Source of the DNA: Candidatus Pacearchaeota archaeon
Lineage (GTDB): Archaea; Nanoarchaeota; Nanoarchaeia; Pacearchaeales; GW2011-AR1
Length of the DNA stretch: 7,259 nucleotides
Assembly (NCBI GenBank): GCA_002686195.1
Contig: NZAS01000165.1
Location: forward strand, 1 to 7,259
Direction: 5' to 3'
A model generated the notes under the pieces. The model searched no databases and was not told the DNA's origin. It saw nothing but the letters and a program-made list of their open reading frames with translations. The first letter of the stretch is position 1, and each line of letters starts with the position of its first letter. This document shows, one piece after another, positions 1 through 5,772 of this stretch. The translations under genes and the position numbers were made by a program.

Positions 1-8
1 CTCGACAT
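1..8 (-). CDS. Start of an unidentified gene, cut by the window edge
   Basis: Only the ATG (8-6) and the next codon or so (Met-Ser) are inside the window. The call rests on a strong AGGGAG Shine-Dalgarno sequence (complement of 15-20) six bases before the ATG. It also fits the pattern of tightly packed minus-strand genes. The product cannot be inferred. The 66 bases between this start and the stop of the preceding gene are AT-rich and contain no other convincing ORF. Confidence 0.5.
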
Positions 9-14
9 ATAGTT

Positions 15-20
15 CTCCCT
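15..20 (-). promoter_or_regulatory. Ribosome binding site of the gene cut by the left edge
   Basis: AGGGAG on the minus strand, six bases from an ATG at 8-6. This is the main evidence that a new gene starts at the edge. Confidence 0.5.
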
Positions 21-74
21 AAAAATAATAGTTTTTCAAAATAAATAGTATTATATGTTCCGAAAAGACTGAAT

Positions 75-1220
75 TTATGAACCCACTTTGTTAATTATCC
101 ACCAATTTTCCCCGTCAGATTGAAGAGTTCTACTAGAATAATTAAATTTAAGTTCAAAATTATCTTTAAAATCGATTAACCCTTCTTCTACTTGAACCGT
201 GAGAAGGTGGGAAGTTAGTTTATATTTACATGTATTTATTTTCTTTATAATGAGAGTTCTTCCTTTACATTCGCTCGCTGGCGGAAGTGTCATGGTAACT
301 GAATTGTTGGTAGTATCAACTAATAGGGTGTAGTCATTTTCTCCCACCTCATATTGTTTATCGCTTATGGTGGTGATATTTTTAAAAATTGCCCCTCGAT
401 GTTTAAGTCTCCCCTCGCAAAACGCATCTCCAGTAACGCGCAATGAATCAGTTACCAGTTGTCCATCAAGGTTTAAAATATTAGTGGACACATCAAACGT
501 CAATGCTTTTGATGCTTTAAAGCCGCTCTTTCCTCGCAATTGAACGCTATTAAGGGGCCCCTCAGGATGAAGAGTTTTAGAATTAATATAAGAAGAATAG
601 AAGTTGCTAAGGCTCGTTCTTCTTATTTCTCCTCGCGATGCGTCATGGACCACCAATAAATCATCATCACTTAAATTTTGGCCGCGCACCGTGATATCAG
701 CACAATTTTTAGGCTCTAAACATAATTCATCATTCCTAAACCGAAGCCCCCCATTTGGATCTAAAGCAATAGATAGTCCGTCTTTCTCAACCATCATCCC
801 CTTGGCCGGCTTAACCTGCAAGGAATTGCGCACATTTCTAAGACTCGAACCTAACTTTAAATGTGTAGCGGGAATGGGACCATTAAATCTATCTGGCGGC
901 ACTGAACTTAATCCTTCTGCAGATCCATGAAAGGTTTGGGCTCGTATACTTTTAGTTTTAAGTTCTTTTCCATCAAACGTTAAATTATATTCTGCTTTAG
1001 CGCTTACTCCTCCTTGAAAAGTAATAAGCGCATTTTTGGCGCCGCCGGCCAATTGTTGAATTGGAACTTCTTTTAGTGTCGCGCAGGGGCTTTGAGAGTC
1101 GGTGTCATAAAAAACGCTAGCGCTAATGGTCCTTTTAAATACTTTTATTCCATCAATCTCTTGATCACCATGTTGATCTACGGAGCCTTCTACGTTGCCT
1201 TTTAAAACATTATAAGCCAT
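75..1220 (-). CDS. Fibre/appendage-like structural protein, 381 aa
   Basis: Predicted virion appendage protein, probably fibrous and outside the particle; receptor binding is possible but unproven. The ATG at 1220 is preceded by a GAGG Shine-Dalgarno seven bases away. Residues 1-10 (MAYNVLKGNV) and the NLTFDG element at 79-84 match the 329-aa protein of 3918-2929. Residues 183-212 hold a D-rich element (DLLVVHDASRGEIRRTS) also found in the 424-aa protein. Residues 240-264 repeat an LTFD...LNLDG...LRVTG pattern common in beta-rich phage fibres. Residues about 287-376 form the C-terminal domain shared by all four fibre-like proteins: DYTLLVD, MTLPPAS, LIIKK, ENWWII. Unlike the other three, it runs six residues (NKVGS plus one) beyond the aromatic ending. 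It lies after the terminator and the Smr gene, so it may belong to a separate transcript. No named family is recognised. Confidence 0.85.
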   Translation of the reverse strand: MAYNVLKGNVEGSVDQHGDQEIDGIKVFKRTISASVFYDTDSQSPCATLKEVPIQQLAGGAKNALITFQGGVSAKAEYNLTFDGKELKTKSIRAQTFHGSAEGLSSVPPDRFNGPIPATHLKLGSSLRNVRNSLQVKPAKGMMVEKDGLSIALDPNGGLRFRNDELCLEPKNCADITVRGQNLSDDDLLVVHDASRGEIRRTSLSNFYSSYINSKTLHPEGPLNSVQLRGKSGFKASKALTFDVSTNILNLDGQLVTDSLRVTGDAFCEGRLKHRGAIFKNITTISDKQYEVGENDYTLLVDTTNNSVTMTLPPASECKGRTLIIKKINTCKYKLTSHLLTVQVEEGLIDFKDNFELKFNYSSRTLQSDGENWWIINKVGS

Positions 1221-1254
1221 ATGGGGTCCTCGCTCTTATATAATTAGCTCTTTT

Positions 1255-1467
1255 TTATTTATCGGTAACTATTAAACTTCCAAAATTGATACAACTTTCA
1301 TAATGACACTTTAAGTCGTATTCACTTATAACTGCACGAACAATTTCTTTCATTCGCTGAGAGTGTCCTGTAATAATTTTACAGGGAATTTGGCTTCTGT
1401 ATATGAACTTGTGAATTTTGTATTCTGCTTCGTCATGAAGAGTGCCATGTAAGTCTAAAGTGTCCAC
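1255..1467 (-). CDS. Stand-alone Smr-domain protein, 70 aa
   Basis: The protein is essentially one Smr (small MutS-related) domain. Visible signatures are LDLHG at residues 4-8 with the D-x-H pair (D5, H7), IITGHSQRMKEIV at 31-43 in the place of the usual HGxG loop, and GSLIV at 63-67. Smr domains in bacteria nick DNA or cleave RNA; E. coli SmrB cuts mRNA at collided ribosomes, and MutS2 acts on stalled ribosomes. The D-x-H pair is kept, but the HGxG loop reads TGHS, so activity is uncertain. The start is GTG: an in-frame TGA lies five codons upstream, and a later start would remove the LDLHG motif. No good Shine-Dalgarno precedes it. It starts 15 bases after the T-tract of a strong terminator. 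The next gene follows after 34 bases. Similar small Smr proteins occur in marine phages, as I recall; their role is unknown. Confidence 0.8.
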   Translation of the reverse strand: MDTLDLHGTLHDEAEYKIHKFIYRSQIPCKIITGHSQRMKEIVRAVISEYDLKCHYESCINFGSLIVTDK

Positions 1468-1481
1468 ATCACTAAGTAGTC

Positions 1482-1512
1482 AAAAAAAGATGCCCCTCTT
1501 TCGAGGGACATC
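1482..1512 (-). terminator. Strong intrinsic terminator after the 424-aa fibre gene
   Basis: On the minus strand, GATGTCCCTC (1512-1503) pairs with GAGGGGCATC (1498-1489) as a 10-bp stem with one G-U wobble, closed by a GAAA tetraloop. It is followed directly by seven T residues (1488-1482). It sits about 40 bases after the stop of the 424-aa gene (1553) and just before the Smr start (1467). The opposite strand has the stem but no T-tract at the right end, so it acts on leftward transcription only. Confidence 0.9.
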
Positions 1513-1552
1513 CAAAAAATAAAGTACAATCTTTAAGATAACCGAAGAAATC

Positions 1553-2827
1553 TTAGTAGATCTTCCACTTCGCAGCTGATCCTGCGGTTACCGCAACTAA
1601 CGAAACAGAACCAAAGTTTGATTCAAGCCTAACTGAGGATTCACCATCGATAGTTTGAGTACCAGCTTTAGTAATAACAATCCCAAATGCACCAACCATA
1701 TTTGCTTTAACAATAACGATATCACCCAACTTTGGTGCCGCCGGCAGCGTCCAAACTCTATCTTCAGTCAAAACAGCAGTGCCATAGTTAATACCAGCGG
1801 CCAGAGTTACAGCAGCATCTCCGTGGTTACTAACTGAAATTGAATCACCACCACCCGATGTAATAAAAGCTTTCATCTGTGTACCGGTAACCTTTCTTAG
1901 CGCTGTCGCCGACGTATCATACACGGTCCACTCGTCGTTGTCGGCCAGTGTGTCATTGCCTATAGCGGTCTGATTGTTAATATCCAGTGATAAAACGCCA
2001 GAAGAAGCAGCAAGACCAGTAACAGTTACCGTTCCTGCCTGTAGAGTGGCAAAATCAGAAACCGTATCTCTTCTCATTTGTCCGCCGTTATCGTTATCGC
2101 GGAAATATAGCGAATCGGAGGCCGAGATGGCTGTATCGACAACACCCGTGGGGGTGAAAGTACCAGAAAGAGCTAACGTGCCACCCAAAATGGTGTTACC
2201 AACAACTTCCATCGTGGTAGAACCCGAATATGAGGTTGAAGTAACACCAGCCGTAGAAGTAACACCTGCAGCAGACAAGGTGCTTGCAGCGCTCACTGCA
2301 CCAGTTACATTCAAAGTGTTGCCAAGAGTGGTAGCACCCACTGCTTGTAACGTGCCAGACCCAGAAAGAGTGGTAACTGTAGCAGCTGCAGCAGTATTGG
2401 CTCCAAGAATACCATCGACATTAGTCGTTGTGCAGGTTGTGAACACACCAGTTGTAGCCGAATTGGCGCCGATGGTGGCTCCATCGATAGTACCGCCGTT
2501 GATGTCAGCAGTGGTGACAGAGCCGATATCAGCACAAGTACCTCCAGCAGCAGTCCAAGTACTGTCTGCAGCCCAAGACATTACTTTGCTTGCTGAAGCA
2601 GTACCAAGTGTAACACCATCAAGATAACCAAGCTCCGTACTGGTTAGTGTTACTCCGTCAACAGTTAAGCTCGAGTCGCAAGATAGTGTGCCATTGAAGT
2701 CGCCATTACCGCTATCGCGGTCCACGGAAAACTGTAAAGTACCATCGTCGTCTCTAACTTGTATAGAGCCAGATTGTACAAGGGCTCCGCTCATATGGGC
2801 GGCCCCTAATTGAAATTTATAAGACAT
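1553..2827 (-). CDS. Repetitive fibre/appendage-like structural protein, 424 aa
   Basis: Predicted fibrous virion protein. I choose the ATG at 2827 (MSYKFQLGAAHMSG...), which has a perfect GGAGGG Shine-Dalgarno nine bases upstream; the longer reading from 2875 has none. Composition is dominated by Thr, Ala, Gly, Ser and Val. Residues 61-77 carry TSTELGYLDGVTLGTAS and residues 105-130 the ITGGTIDGTTIG-like pattern (GGTIDGATIG), both familiar from phage tail-fibre stalks. Residues 186-197 hold a short tandem repeat. Residues 235-262 and 293-321 are two copies of a D-rich element (SLYFRDND...MRRDTVSDF and WTVYDTSATALRKVTGTQM). Residues about 334-424 are the shared C-terminal domain (VWTLPAAP, DIVIVKA, QTIDGE), ending in WKIY. 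It is the last gene before the terminator. Tail fibre and capsid-surface fibre both remain possible. Confidence 0.9.
   Translation of the reverse strand: MSYKFQLGAAHMSGALVQSGSIQVRDDDGTLQFSVDRDSGNGDFNGTLSCDSSLTVDGVTLTSTELGYLDGVTLGTASASKVMSWAADSTWTAAGGTCADIGSVTTADINGGTIDGATIGANSATTGVFTTCTTTNVDGILGANTAAAATVTTLSGSGTLQAVGATTLGNTLNVTGAVSAASTLSAAGVTSTAGVTSTSYSGSTTMEVVGNTILGGTLALSGTFTPTGVVDTAISASDSLYFRDNDNGGQMRRDTVSDFATLQAGTVTVTGLAASSGVLSLDINNQTAIGNDTLADNDEWTVYDTSATALRKVTGTQMKAFITSGGGDSISVSNHGDAAVTLAAGINYGTAVLTEDRVWTLPAAPKLGDIVIVKANMVGAFGIVITKAGTQTIDGESSVRLESNFGSVSLVAVTAGSAAKWKIY
2235..2270 (-). repeat. Two 18-bp tandem repeat units in the fibre stalk
   Basis: Units 2235-2252 and 2253-2270 differ at only a few positions and encode consecutive AGVTST-type hexapeptides (residues about 186-197 of the 424-aa protein). 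Such units are expected in a repetitive stalk and could change in number by slippage. Confidence 0.6.
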
Positions 2828-2836
2828 ATATTTATA

Positions 2837-2842
2837 CCCTCC
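2837..2842 (-). promoter_or_regulatory. Ribosome binding site setting the 424-aa start
   Basis: GGAGGG on the minus strand, nine bases before the ATG at 2827-2825. It decides for the internal Met (MSYK) over the upstream in-frame ATG at 2875. That earlier ATG would add 16 residues unlike any fibre N-terminus (MHRACLLQIYLGGYKY) and place the Shine-Dalgarno inside the gene. Confidence 0.8.
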
Positions 2843-2928
2843 AAGATATATTTGTAATAAACAGGCTCGATGCATTCACATGCACGTTGCCCATCACCTG
2901 TAAATAGTGCTCTCGAGGGGATGAATAG

Positions 2929-3918
2929 TCAGTAGACGAAAAATTTACCCACGCCGTTGCAATAAATCTGGATGCTTGCATAAGGTGATTGTAAAAGTAC
3001 TTCATTTTGTCCGTCTATTATATCGGCAGCGCTACATGTAATGGTGACAAAATACGAATTTACGGCTCCCCCCTCGTCTTTTATGACATACGCTTGCCCA
3101 TTTAAAAGATTAGTTGCCGGTGGGAGAGTCAATGTAATAGAGGAAGTAAGGCTGTCAGATTGTATCCCTATCAAATAGTCGGTCTCTTGAATCGTGTAAT
3201 CGTCTGCGACTACTTTTCTTACATATCCAATTCCACCAAACATTTGAATTTGATAAGCTCGCAACTTGAAAAGGCGGCCCGGGTCCATGAAAATCCCATT
3301 ATTCTTAAAGTTCATGAACCCTACATCAAAACCTTTAGTGGTGCTTCCAGAGCCAAATTTTAAATTGTCATCCGCAACAGTCAAAGTATCGGTGCCCATA
3401 TAAATGGTGCTGCCATCGATATATAACGCACTCCAAGGGTTATCGGCTGATCCCAAATTGTAAGTGCTGCCGGCCGCAGGTATAATATCACCAGTTATGG
3501 TTAGGTCATCACCCAAAGTAGTTGAGCCGCTTACTTTGAGATAACCAGAAGTTTCGAAACCTGTGGCTGAGTAGTGTCTCGTAGAACCAGAGACAGAGGA
3601 GGCGCCAATTCCAGTGAGAAGGCTGCCATCTCCCCAATAATAAGGAGCCGAAATGCCCACGCTAGCGGTGAGGTCGCCCGTAATATCTAATGTGCTTCCA
3701 TCAAACGTTAAATTCGTTTCACACGTTAGATCGTTAGCATCGCCGGCTACATTTGTAACCACCGCATTATTTGTTGCGTTAGATATTCTCGGAACATTAA
3801 TGACAGAGGCAGCGTCTGATGTGCTTAAATTGCCGGAAACAATGTTCCCAACGATTAAATCACCAGGGATGTACTCTTGTGCGGCAAGAACGGTGCCAGA
3901 TAGTATATTGTATGCCAC
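2929..3918 (-). CDS. Fibre/appendage-like structural protein, 329 aa
   Basis: Predicted virion fibre or appendage subunit. The start is GTG at 3918, with GGAGGG eleven bases upstream, a slightly long spacing. Residues 1-10 (MAYNILSGTV) and NLTFDGSTL at 69-77 match the 381-aa protein. Residues 97-104 (DGSLLTGI) and 149-173 (STYNLGSADNPWSALYIDGS and on) are patterns known from fibre proteins, where LGS..PW..LY units repeat along a beta-structured stalk. Residues about 234-329 form the shared C-terminal domain: DYTIQETDYLIGI, ITLTLPPATNL, YVIKDEGG, DIIDGQNEVLL. The chain ends in KFFVY. It follows the 234-aa gene after 24 bases. A leader of about 100 bases with no convincing gene separates it from the 424-aa gene. 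No specific named family is recognised. Confidence 0.9.
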   Translation of the reverse strand: MAYNILSGTVLAAQEYIPGDLIVGNIVSGNLSTSDAASVINVPRISNATNNAVVTNVAGDANDLTCETNLTFDGSTLDITGDLTASVGISAPYYWGDGSLLTGIGASSVSGSTRHYSATGFETSGYLKVSGSTTLGDDLTITGDIIPAAGSTYNLGSADNPWSALYIDGSTIYMGTDTLTVADDNLKFGSGSTTKGFDVGFMNFKNNGIFMDPGRLFKLRAYQIQMFGGIGYVRKVVADDYTIQETDYLIGIQSDSLTSSITLTLPPATNLLNGQAYVIKDEGGAVNSYFVTITCSAADIIDGQNEVLLQSPYASIQIYCNGVGKFFVY

Positions 3919-3942
3919 TTGCCAATGCTCCCTCCATTAGAA

Positions 3943-4647
3943 TTAGTATATAAACCAGTTTGCGCCATTTGAATACAAACTGATTGCCGGCATCGTACCG
4001 GTCAATGTATAGTAATTAGCATCGTCTACCTGTTGATGGGGAGTTGTGTGTTGAGAAGCAGAAATATAAATAGAATGAAGAGTATTTTGCCTATTAGATT
4101 CATCTTTTATTACCAACAAGGCTCCAGGTCCCAATACCGAAGCCGTAGGAAGCCACAGTGTTTGATCGGAGCCGGCACTTTGGCTGCAGCCAATAACATA
4201 ATCATCATTTTGAAGAATGTGTCCGCCGGCAGTAGTTATTTGACGATATCTTCCTCCAAATCCCCTTACCCAAGTGCGCATTGTCGTTGCGGAAGCACTC
4301 AGAACATAGTCTGTGGTACCAGACACAATTAGGCTACCTGAACGCATGTGAGTATCATCAATGCTATCTCCAAAATATGTGGAACCAGTTGCATCAATGA
4401 TGGCGATATTTTCAATATGATACATACTGGCACTAATAGTGCCGGTTACATATAAATTACCAGACAACACCATAGTGCTTGGTTGATAGCCCATATAAGA
4501 TGCCGTATAGTATGTAAGATTCGCGGAACCAGTGGTACTCCCGCCCGACTCAGTTACAAACTGTAAAGAGTGAGCCGGGCCGGCCGATCCAGATCCAACG
4601 CTACCAGTGTCCGAACAATCAATATATGCCCATCCAAACTGAGCCAT
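3943..4647 (-). CDS. Fibre/appendage-like structural protein, 234 aa
   Basis: Shortest member of the fibre-like set. The ATG at 4647 lies one base after the TAA of the 142-aa gene, and its GGAG Shine-Dalgarno is inside that gene's last codons, so the two are probably translationally coupled. The N-terminus (MAQFGWAYIDCSDTGSVGSG) differs from those of the other three. Residues 58-74 (STMVLSGNLYVTGTISA) and 102-118 (RSGSLIVSGTTDYVLSA) are beta-strand-type fibre patterns. Residues about 136-234 are the shared C-terminal domain: ILQNDDYVIGC, TLWLPTAS, LLVIKDES, ANWFIY at the exact end. A very similar N-terminus is familiar to me from uncultured marine phage proteins, but no experimental function is known to me. 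Confidence 0.9.
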   Translation of the reverse strand: MAQFGWAYIDCSDTGSVGSGSAGPAHSLQFVTESGGSTTGSANLTYYTASYMGYQPSTMVLSGNLYVTGTISASMYHIENIAIIDATGSTYFGDSIDDTHMRSGSLIVSGTTDYVLSASATTMRTWVRGFGGRYRQITTAGGHILQNDDYVIGCSQSAGSDQTLWLPTASVLGPGALLVIKDESNRQNTLHSIYISASQHTTPHQQVDDANYYTLTGTMPAISLYSNGANWFIY

Positions 4648-4648
4648 A

Positions 4649-5077
4649 TTAACCTACTCCTGTCGAGCCTGACCAGTTGGGACCGGTATCAGTCCTAGTC
4701 TGAGAAGTAGGAACAGAGGTAAGTCCTGCCACCACATCTACATTAGCAGATCCAGATAGCCAAATTGCTGACACTTTTAGTTCTAACGTGCCGCTCTTTC
4801 CAAATCCGTGGCCATCTGCTACATCTGACCTAGGCACTGTAAAGTAATTATTAGAGCCCGTAACACCACTTACTGAAAACCCAACTCGGCAATCTTGGGT
4901 AGTAGACTTGTTAATCACTTGAAACCAGCGCGCGACATATGGGAATACAACTTCATATCCTCCGGGCCGGTTGCCGTGCATCCCATCGACAGACCCTGTC
5001 GCATATGGACGCCCACTAACTTGATATGCACCCACCGCATTTAAGCCGGGTGCTAATTTCCACGAATTTGCTGGCAT
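4649..5077 (-). CDS. Structural-type protein of unknown function, 142 aa
   Basis: Unrecognised by name; probably a virion component. The ATG at 5077 has AGGAG six bases upstream. The sequence is rich in Gly, Ser, Val and Thr with alternating hydrophobic stretches (VVFPYVARWFQVIN at 43-56, LELKVSAIWLSG at 98-109, NVDVVAGLTSVP at 112-123). This suggests a compact beta-sandwich, as in capsid decoration or small appendage proteins. There is no signal peptide or membrane segment. The C-terminal 20 residues are Thr/Ser/Gly/Pro-rich and likely flexible. It stands between the head module and the fibre-like genes, so it could belong to the head surface or to the base of an appendage. Its reading frame ends one base before the next start. 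Confidence 0.85.
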   Translation of the reverse strand: MPANSWKLAPGLNAVGAYQVSGRPYATGSVDGMHGNRPGGYEVVFPYVARWFQVINKSTTQDCRVGFSVSGVTGSNNYFTVPRSDVADGHGFGKSGTLELKVSAIWLSGSANVDVVAGLTSVPTSQTRTDTGPNWSGSTGVG

Positions 5078-5116
5078 AATAAACTCCTAAATGTTATACT
5101 TCAATATAAATAGTCC

Positions 5117-5359
5117 CTAATTGTTTCTGTTGCGCCTTTCTTCTGCGCGCAAGCGTTTTCTTTCTTCTCGAAGTCTTGCACGCTCGGCCCTGCGGCGTTT
5201 TTCTCTTTTGGCGTCTGAAGCTTTGGTGTGATAGCTATTTTCCCGAGCTTGTTCTACTATCTTTTCCTTCTTTGTTTTTTTAATAAACCTTCTTATCATT
5301 TTTTCTACATTCCCGCGACACTGTTTTAAACTCACAGAAACTTTTACTTGCTTTCTCAT
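5117..5359 (-). CDS. bS21-like small basic protein, 80 aa
   Basis: Likely phage homologue of ribosomal protein bS21, the small-subunit protein near the mRNA/anti-Shine-Dalgarno site. The core VEKMIRRFIKKTKKEKIVEQ (residues 18-37), then SYHTKASDAKREKRRRAERA, follows the bS21 layout: an E..xRRFkk helix, a turn, a Y.KpS..kR segment, then a long Arg/Lys helix. Length fits bS21 (about 70 aa) plus a highly charged tail. I prefer the ATG at 5359, with AAGG seven bases upstream and an ATGA overlap with the previous stop. The longer reading starts at a TTG at 5374 and adds five residues. Phage-encoded bS21 homologues are known from marine and large phages. Being inside the head module is notable. The alternative is a DNA-condensing or prohead-core basic protein, because charged helices can mimic bS21. 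Confidence 0.65.
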   Translation of the reverse strand: MRKQVKVSVSLKQCRGNVEKMIRRFIKKTKKEKIVEQARENSYHTKASDAKREKRRRAERARLREERKRLRAEERRNRNN

Positions 5360-5772
5360 TTCATTGCCTTCCAAATTTCAGATGCATTGCCCACCAAAGA
5401 ACCAATATCTACGCCCGCATCGCCGGCGGGACCAAGATCAACTTGTCCTTTTGCTGGTTCCGGATGACTCATCGGATCCGTCCCTTCAAACAAATTAACA
5501 CCCTTATAAGCTTCATTGCCGATAGCATCCATCAGTTTCTGTCGGTGCTCTTTCATTTGAGTTCTCGAGTTGTTAGTTGTGCGTTGCATTTGTAGGTTTT
5601 CATTAAATAGGGTAGGCGAAGTATTTGTTTTAGTCTCCATCACCACGTTATGTTGTAAACCTTTGGCCACTTCAGACACAACATTGGAAAGAAGCCCTTC
5701 TTCTATAAGAACTTCGTGAATACATTCTTTAACCAATGGCTTAATTAATTGTTTTAGATCATTTTTCTTCAT
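5356..5772 (-). CDS. Probable prohead/head-module protein, 138 aa
   Basis: Not recognised by family. Residues 1-30 form an amphipathic helix (DLKQLIKPLVKECIHEVLIE) that resembles the N-terminus of the 113-aa protein encoded before the protease. It contains IHE20, LIE24 and IEE25, which fit the (L/I)-x-E cleavage rule known for T4 gp21; a further LFE lies at 94-96. Residues about 55-90 are polar and likely helical (NENLQMQRTTNNSRTQMKEH). The C-terminal 40 residues are Gly/Pro/Asp-rich before a final short helix (SEIWKAMK). Start and stop overlap the neighbours by ATGA on both sides, and the Shine-Dalgarno is weak, so translation is probably coupled. I infer a prohead-core or scaffold-like role, not shown directly. 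Confidence 0.8.
   Translation of the reverse strand: MKKNDLKQLIKPLVKECIHEVLIEEGLLSNVVSEVAKGLQHNVVMETKTNTSPTLFNENLQMQRTTNNSRTQMKEHRQKLMDAIGNEAYKGVNLFEGTDPMSHPEPAKGQVDLGPAGDAGVDIGSLVGNASEIWKAMK

Noticed and set aside
50..55. TATAAT on the minus strand before the gene cut by the left edge, as a -10 promoter box
   Set aside because: No convincing -35 element at the right distance, and the region is AT-rich enough to give this by chance.
604..930. Plus-strand frames at 604-930, 1655-1837, 3160-3363, 3653-3940, 4033-4332, 6146-6421 and 6379-6627
   Set aside because: All lie opposite well-supported minus-strand genes; I saw no recognisable family in any of them.
2311..2535. A 74-codon minus-strand frame inside the 424-aa gene
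   Set aside because: Out of frame within a supported gene, with no ribosome binding site evident and a composition expected from a frame-shifted low-complexity region.
1974..2627. A 217-codon plus-strand open frame opposite the 424-aa fibre gene
   Set aside because: It is antisense to a gene with a good Shine-Dalgarno and fibre motifs. The frame stays open because Thr/Ala/Gly/Val codons rarely give stops on the other strand, and the product (Val/Pro/Ala-rich) looks like a mirror of low-complexity coding sequence.
2829..2836. TATAAATA on the minus strand, identical to the T4 late promoter box
   Set aside because: It fills the gap between the Shine-Dalgarno and the ATG of the 424-aa gene, so a transcript from it would lack the ribosome binding site. 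The same box also occurs by chance on the plus strand at 4065-4072 and 5105-5112.
2828..2875. Longer start for the 424-aa gene at 2875, and a 20-codon frame (MGNVHVNASS...) in the same leader
   Set aside because: Neither has a usable Shine-Dalgarno, and the strong GGAGGG at 2837-2842 serves the ATG at 2827.
2871..2884. TGCAT/ATGCA inverted repeat in the leader of the 424-aa gene
   Set aside because: Only five base pairs with no T-tract and no symmetry beyond the stem; too weak to call an operator or terminator.
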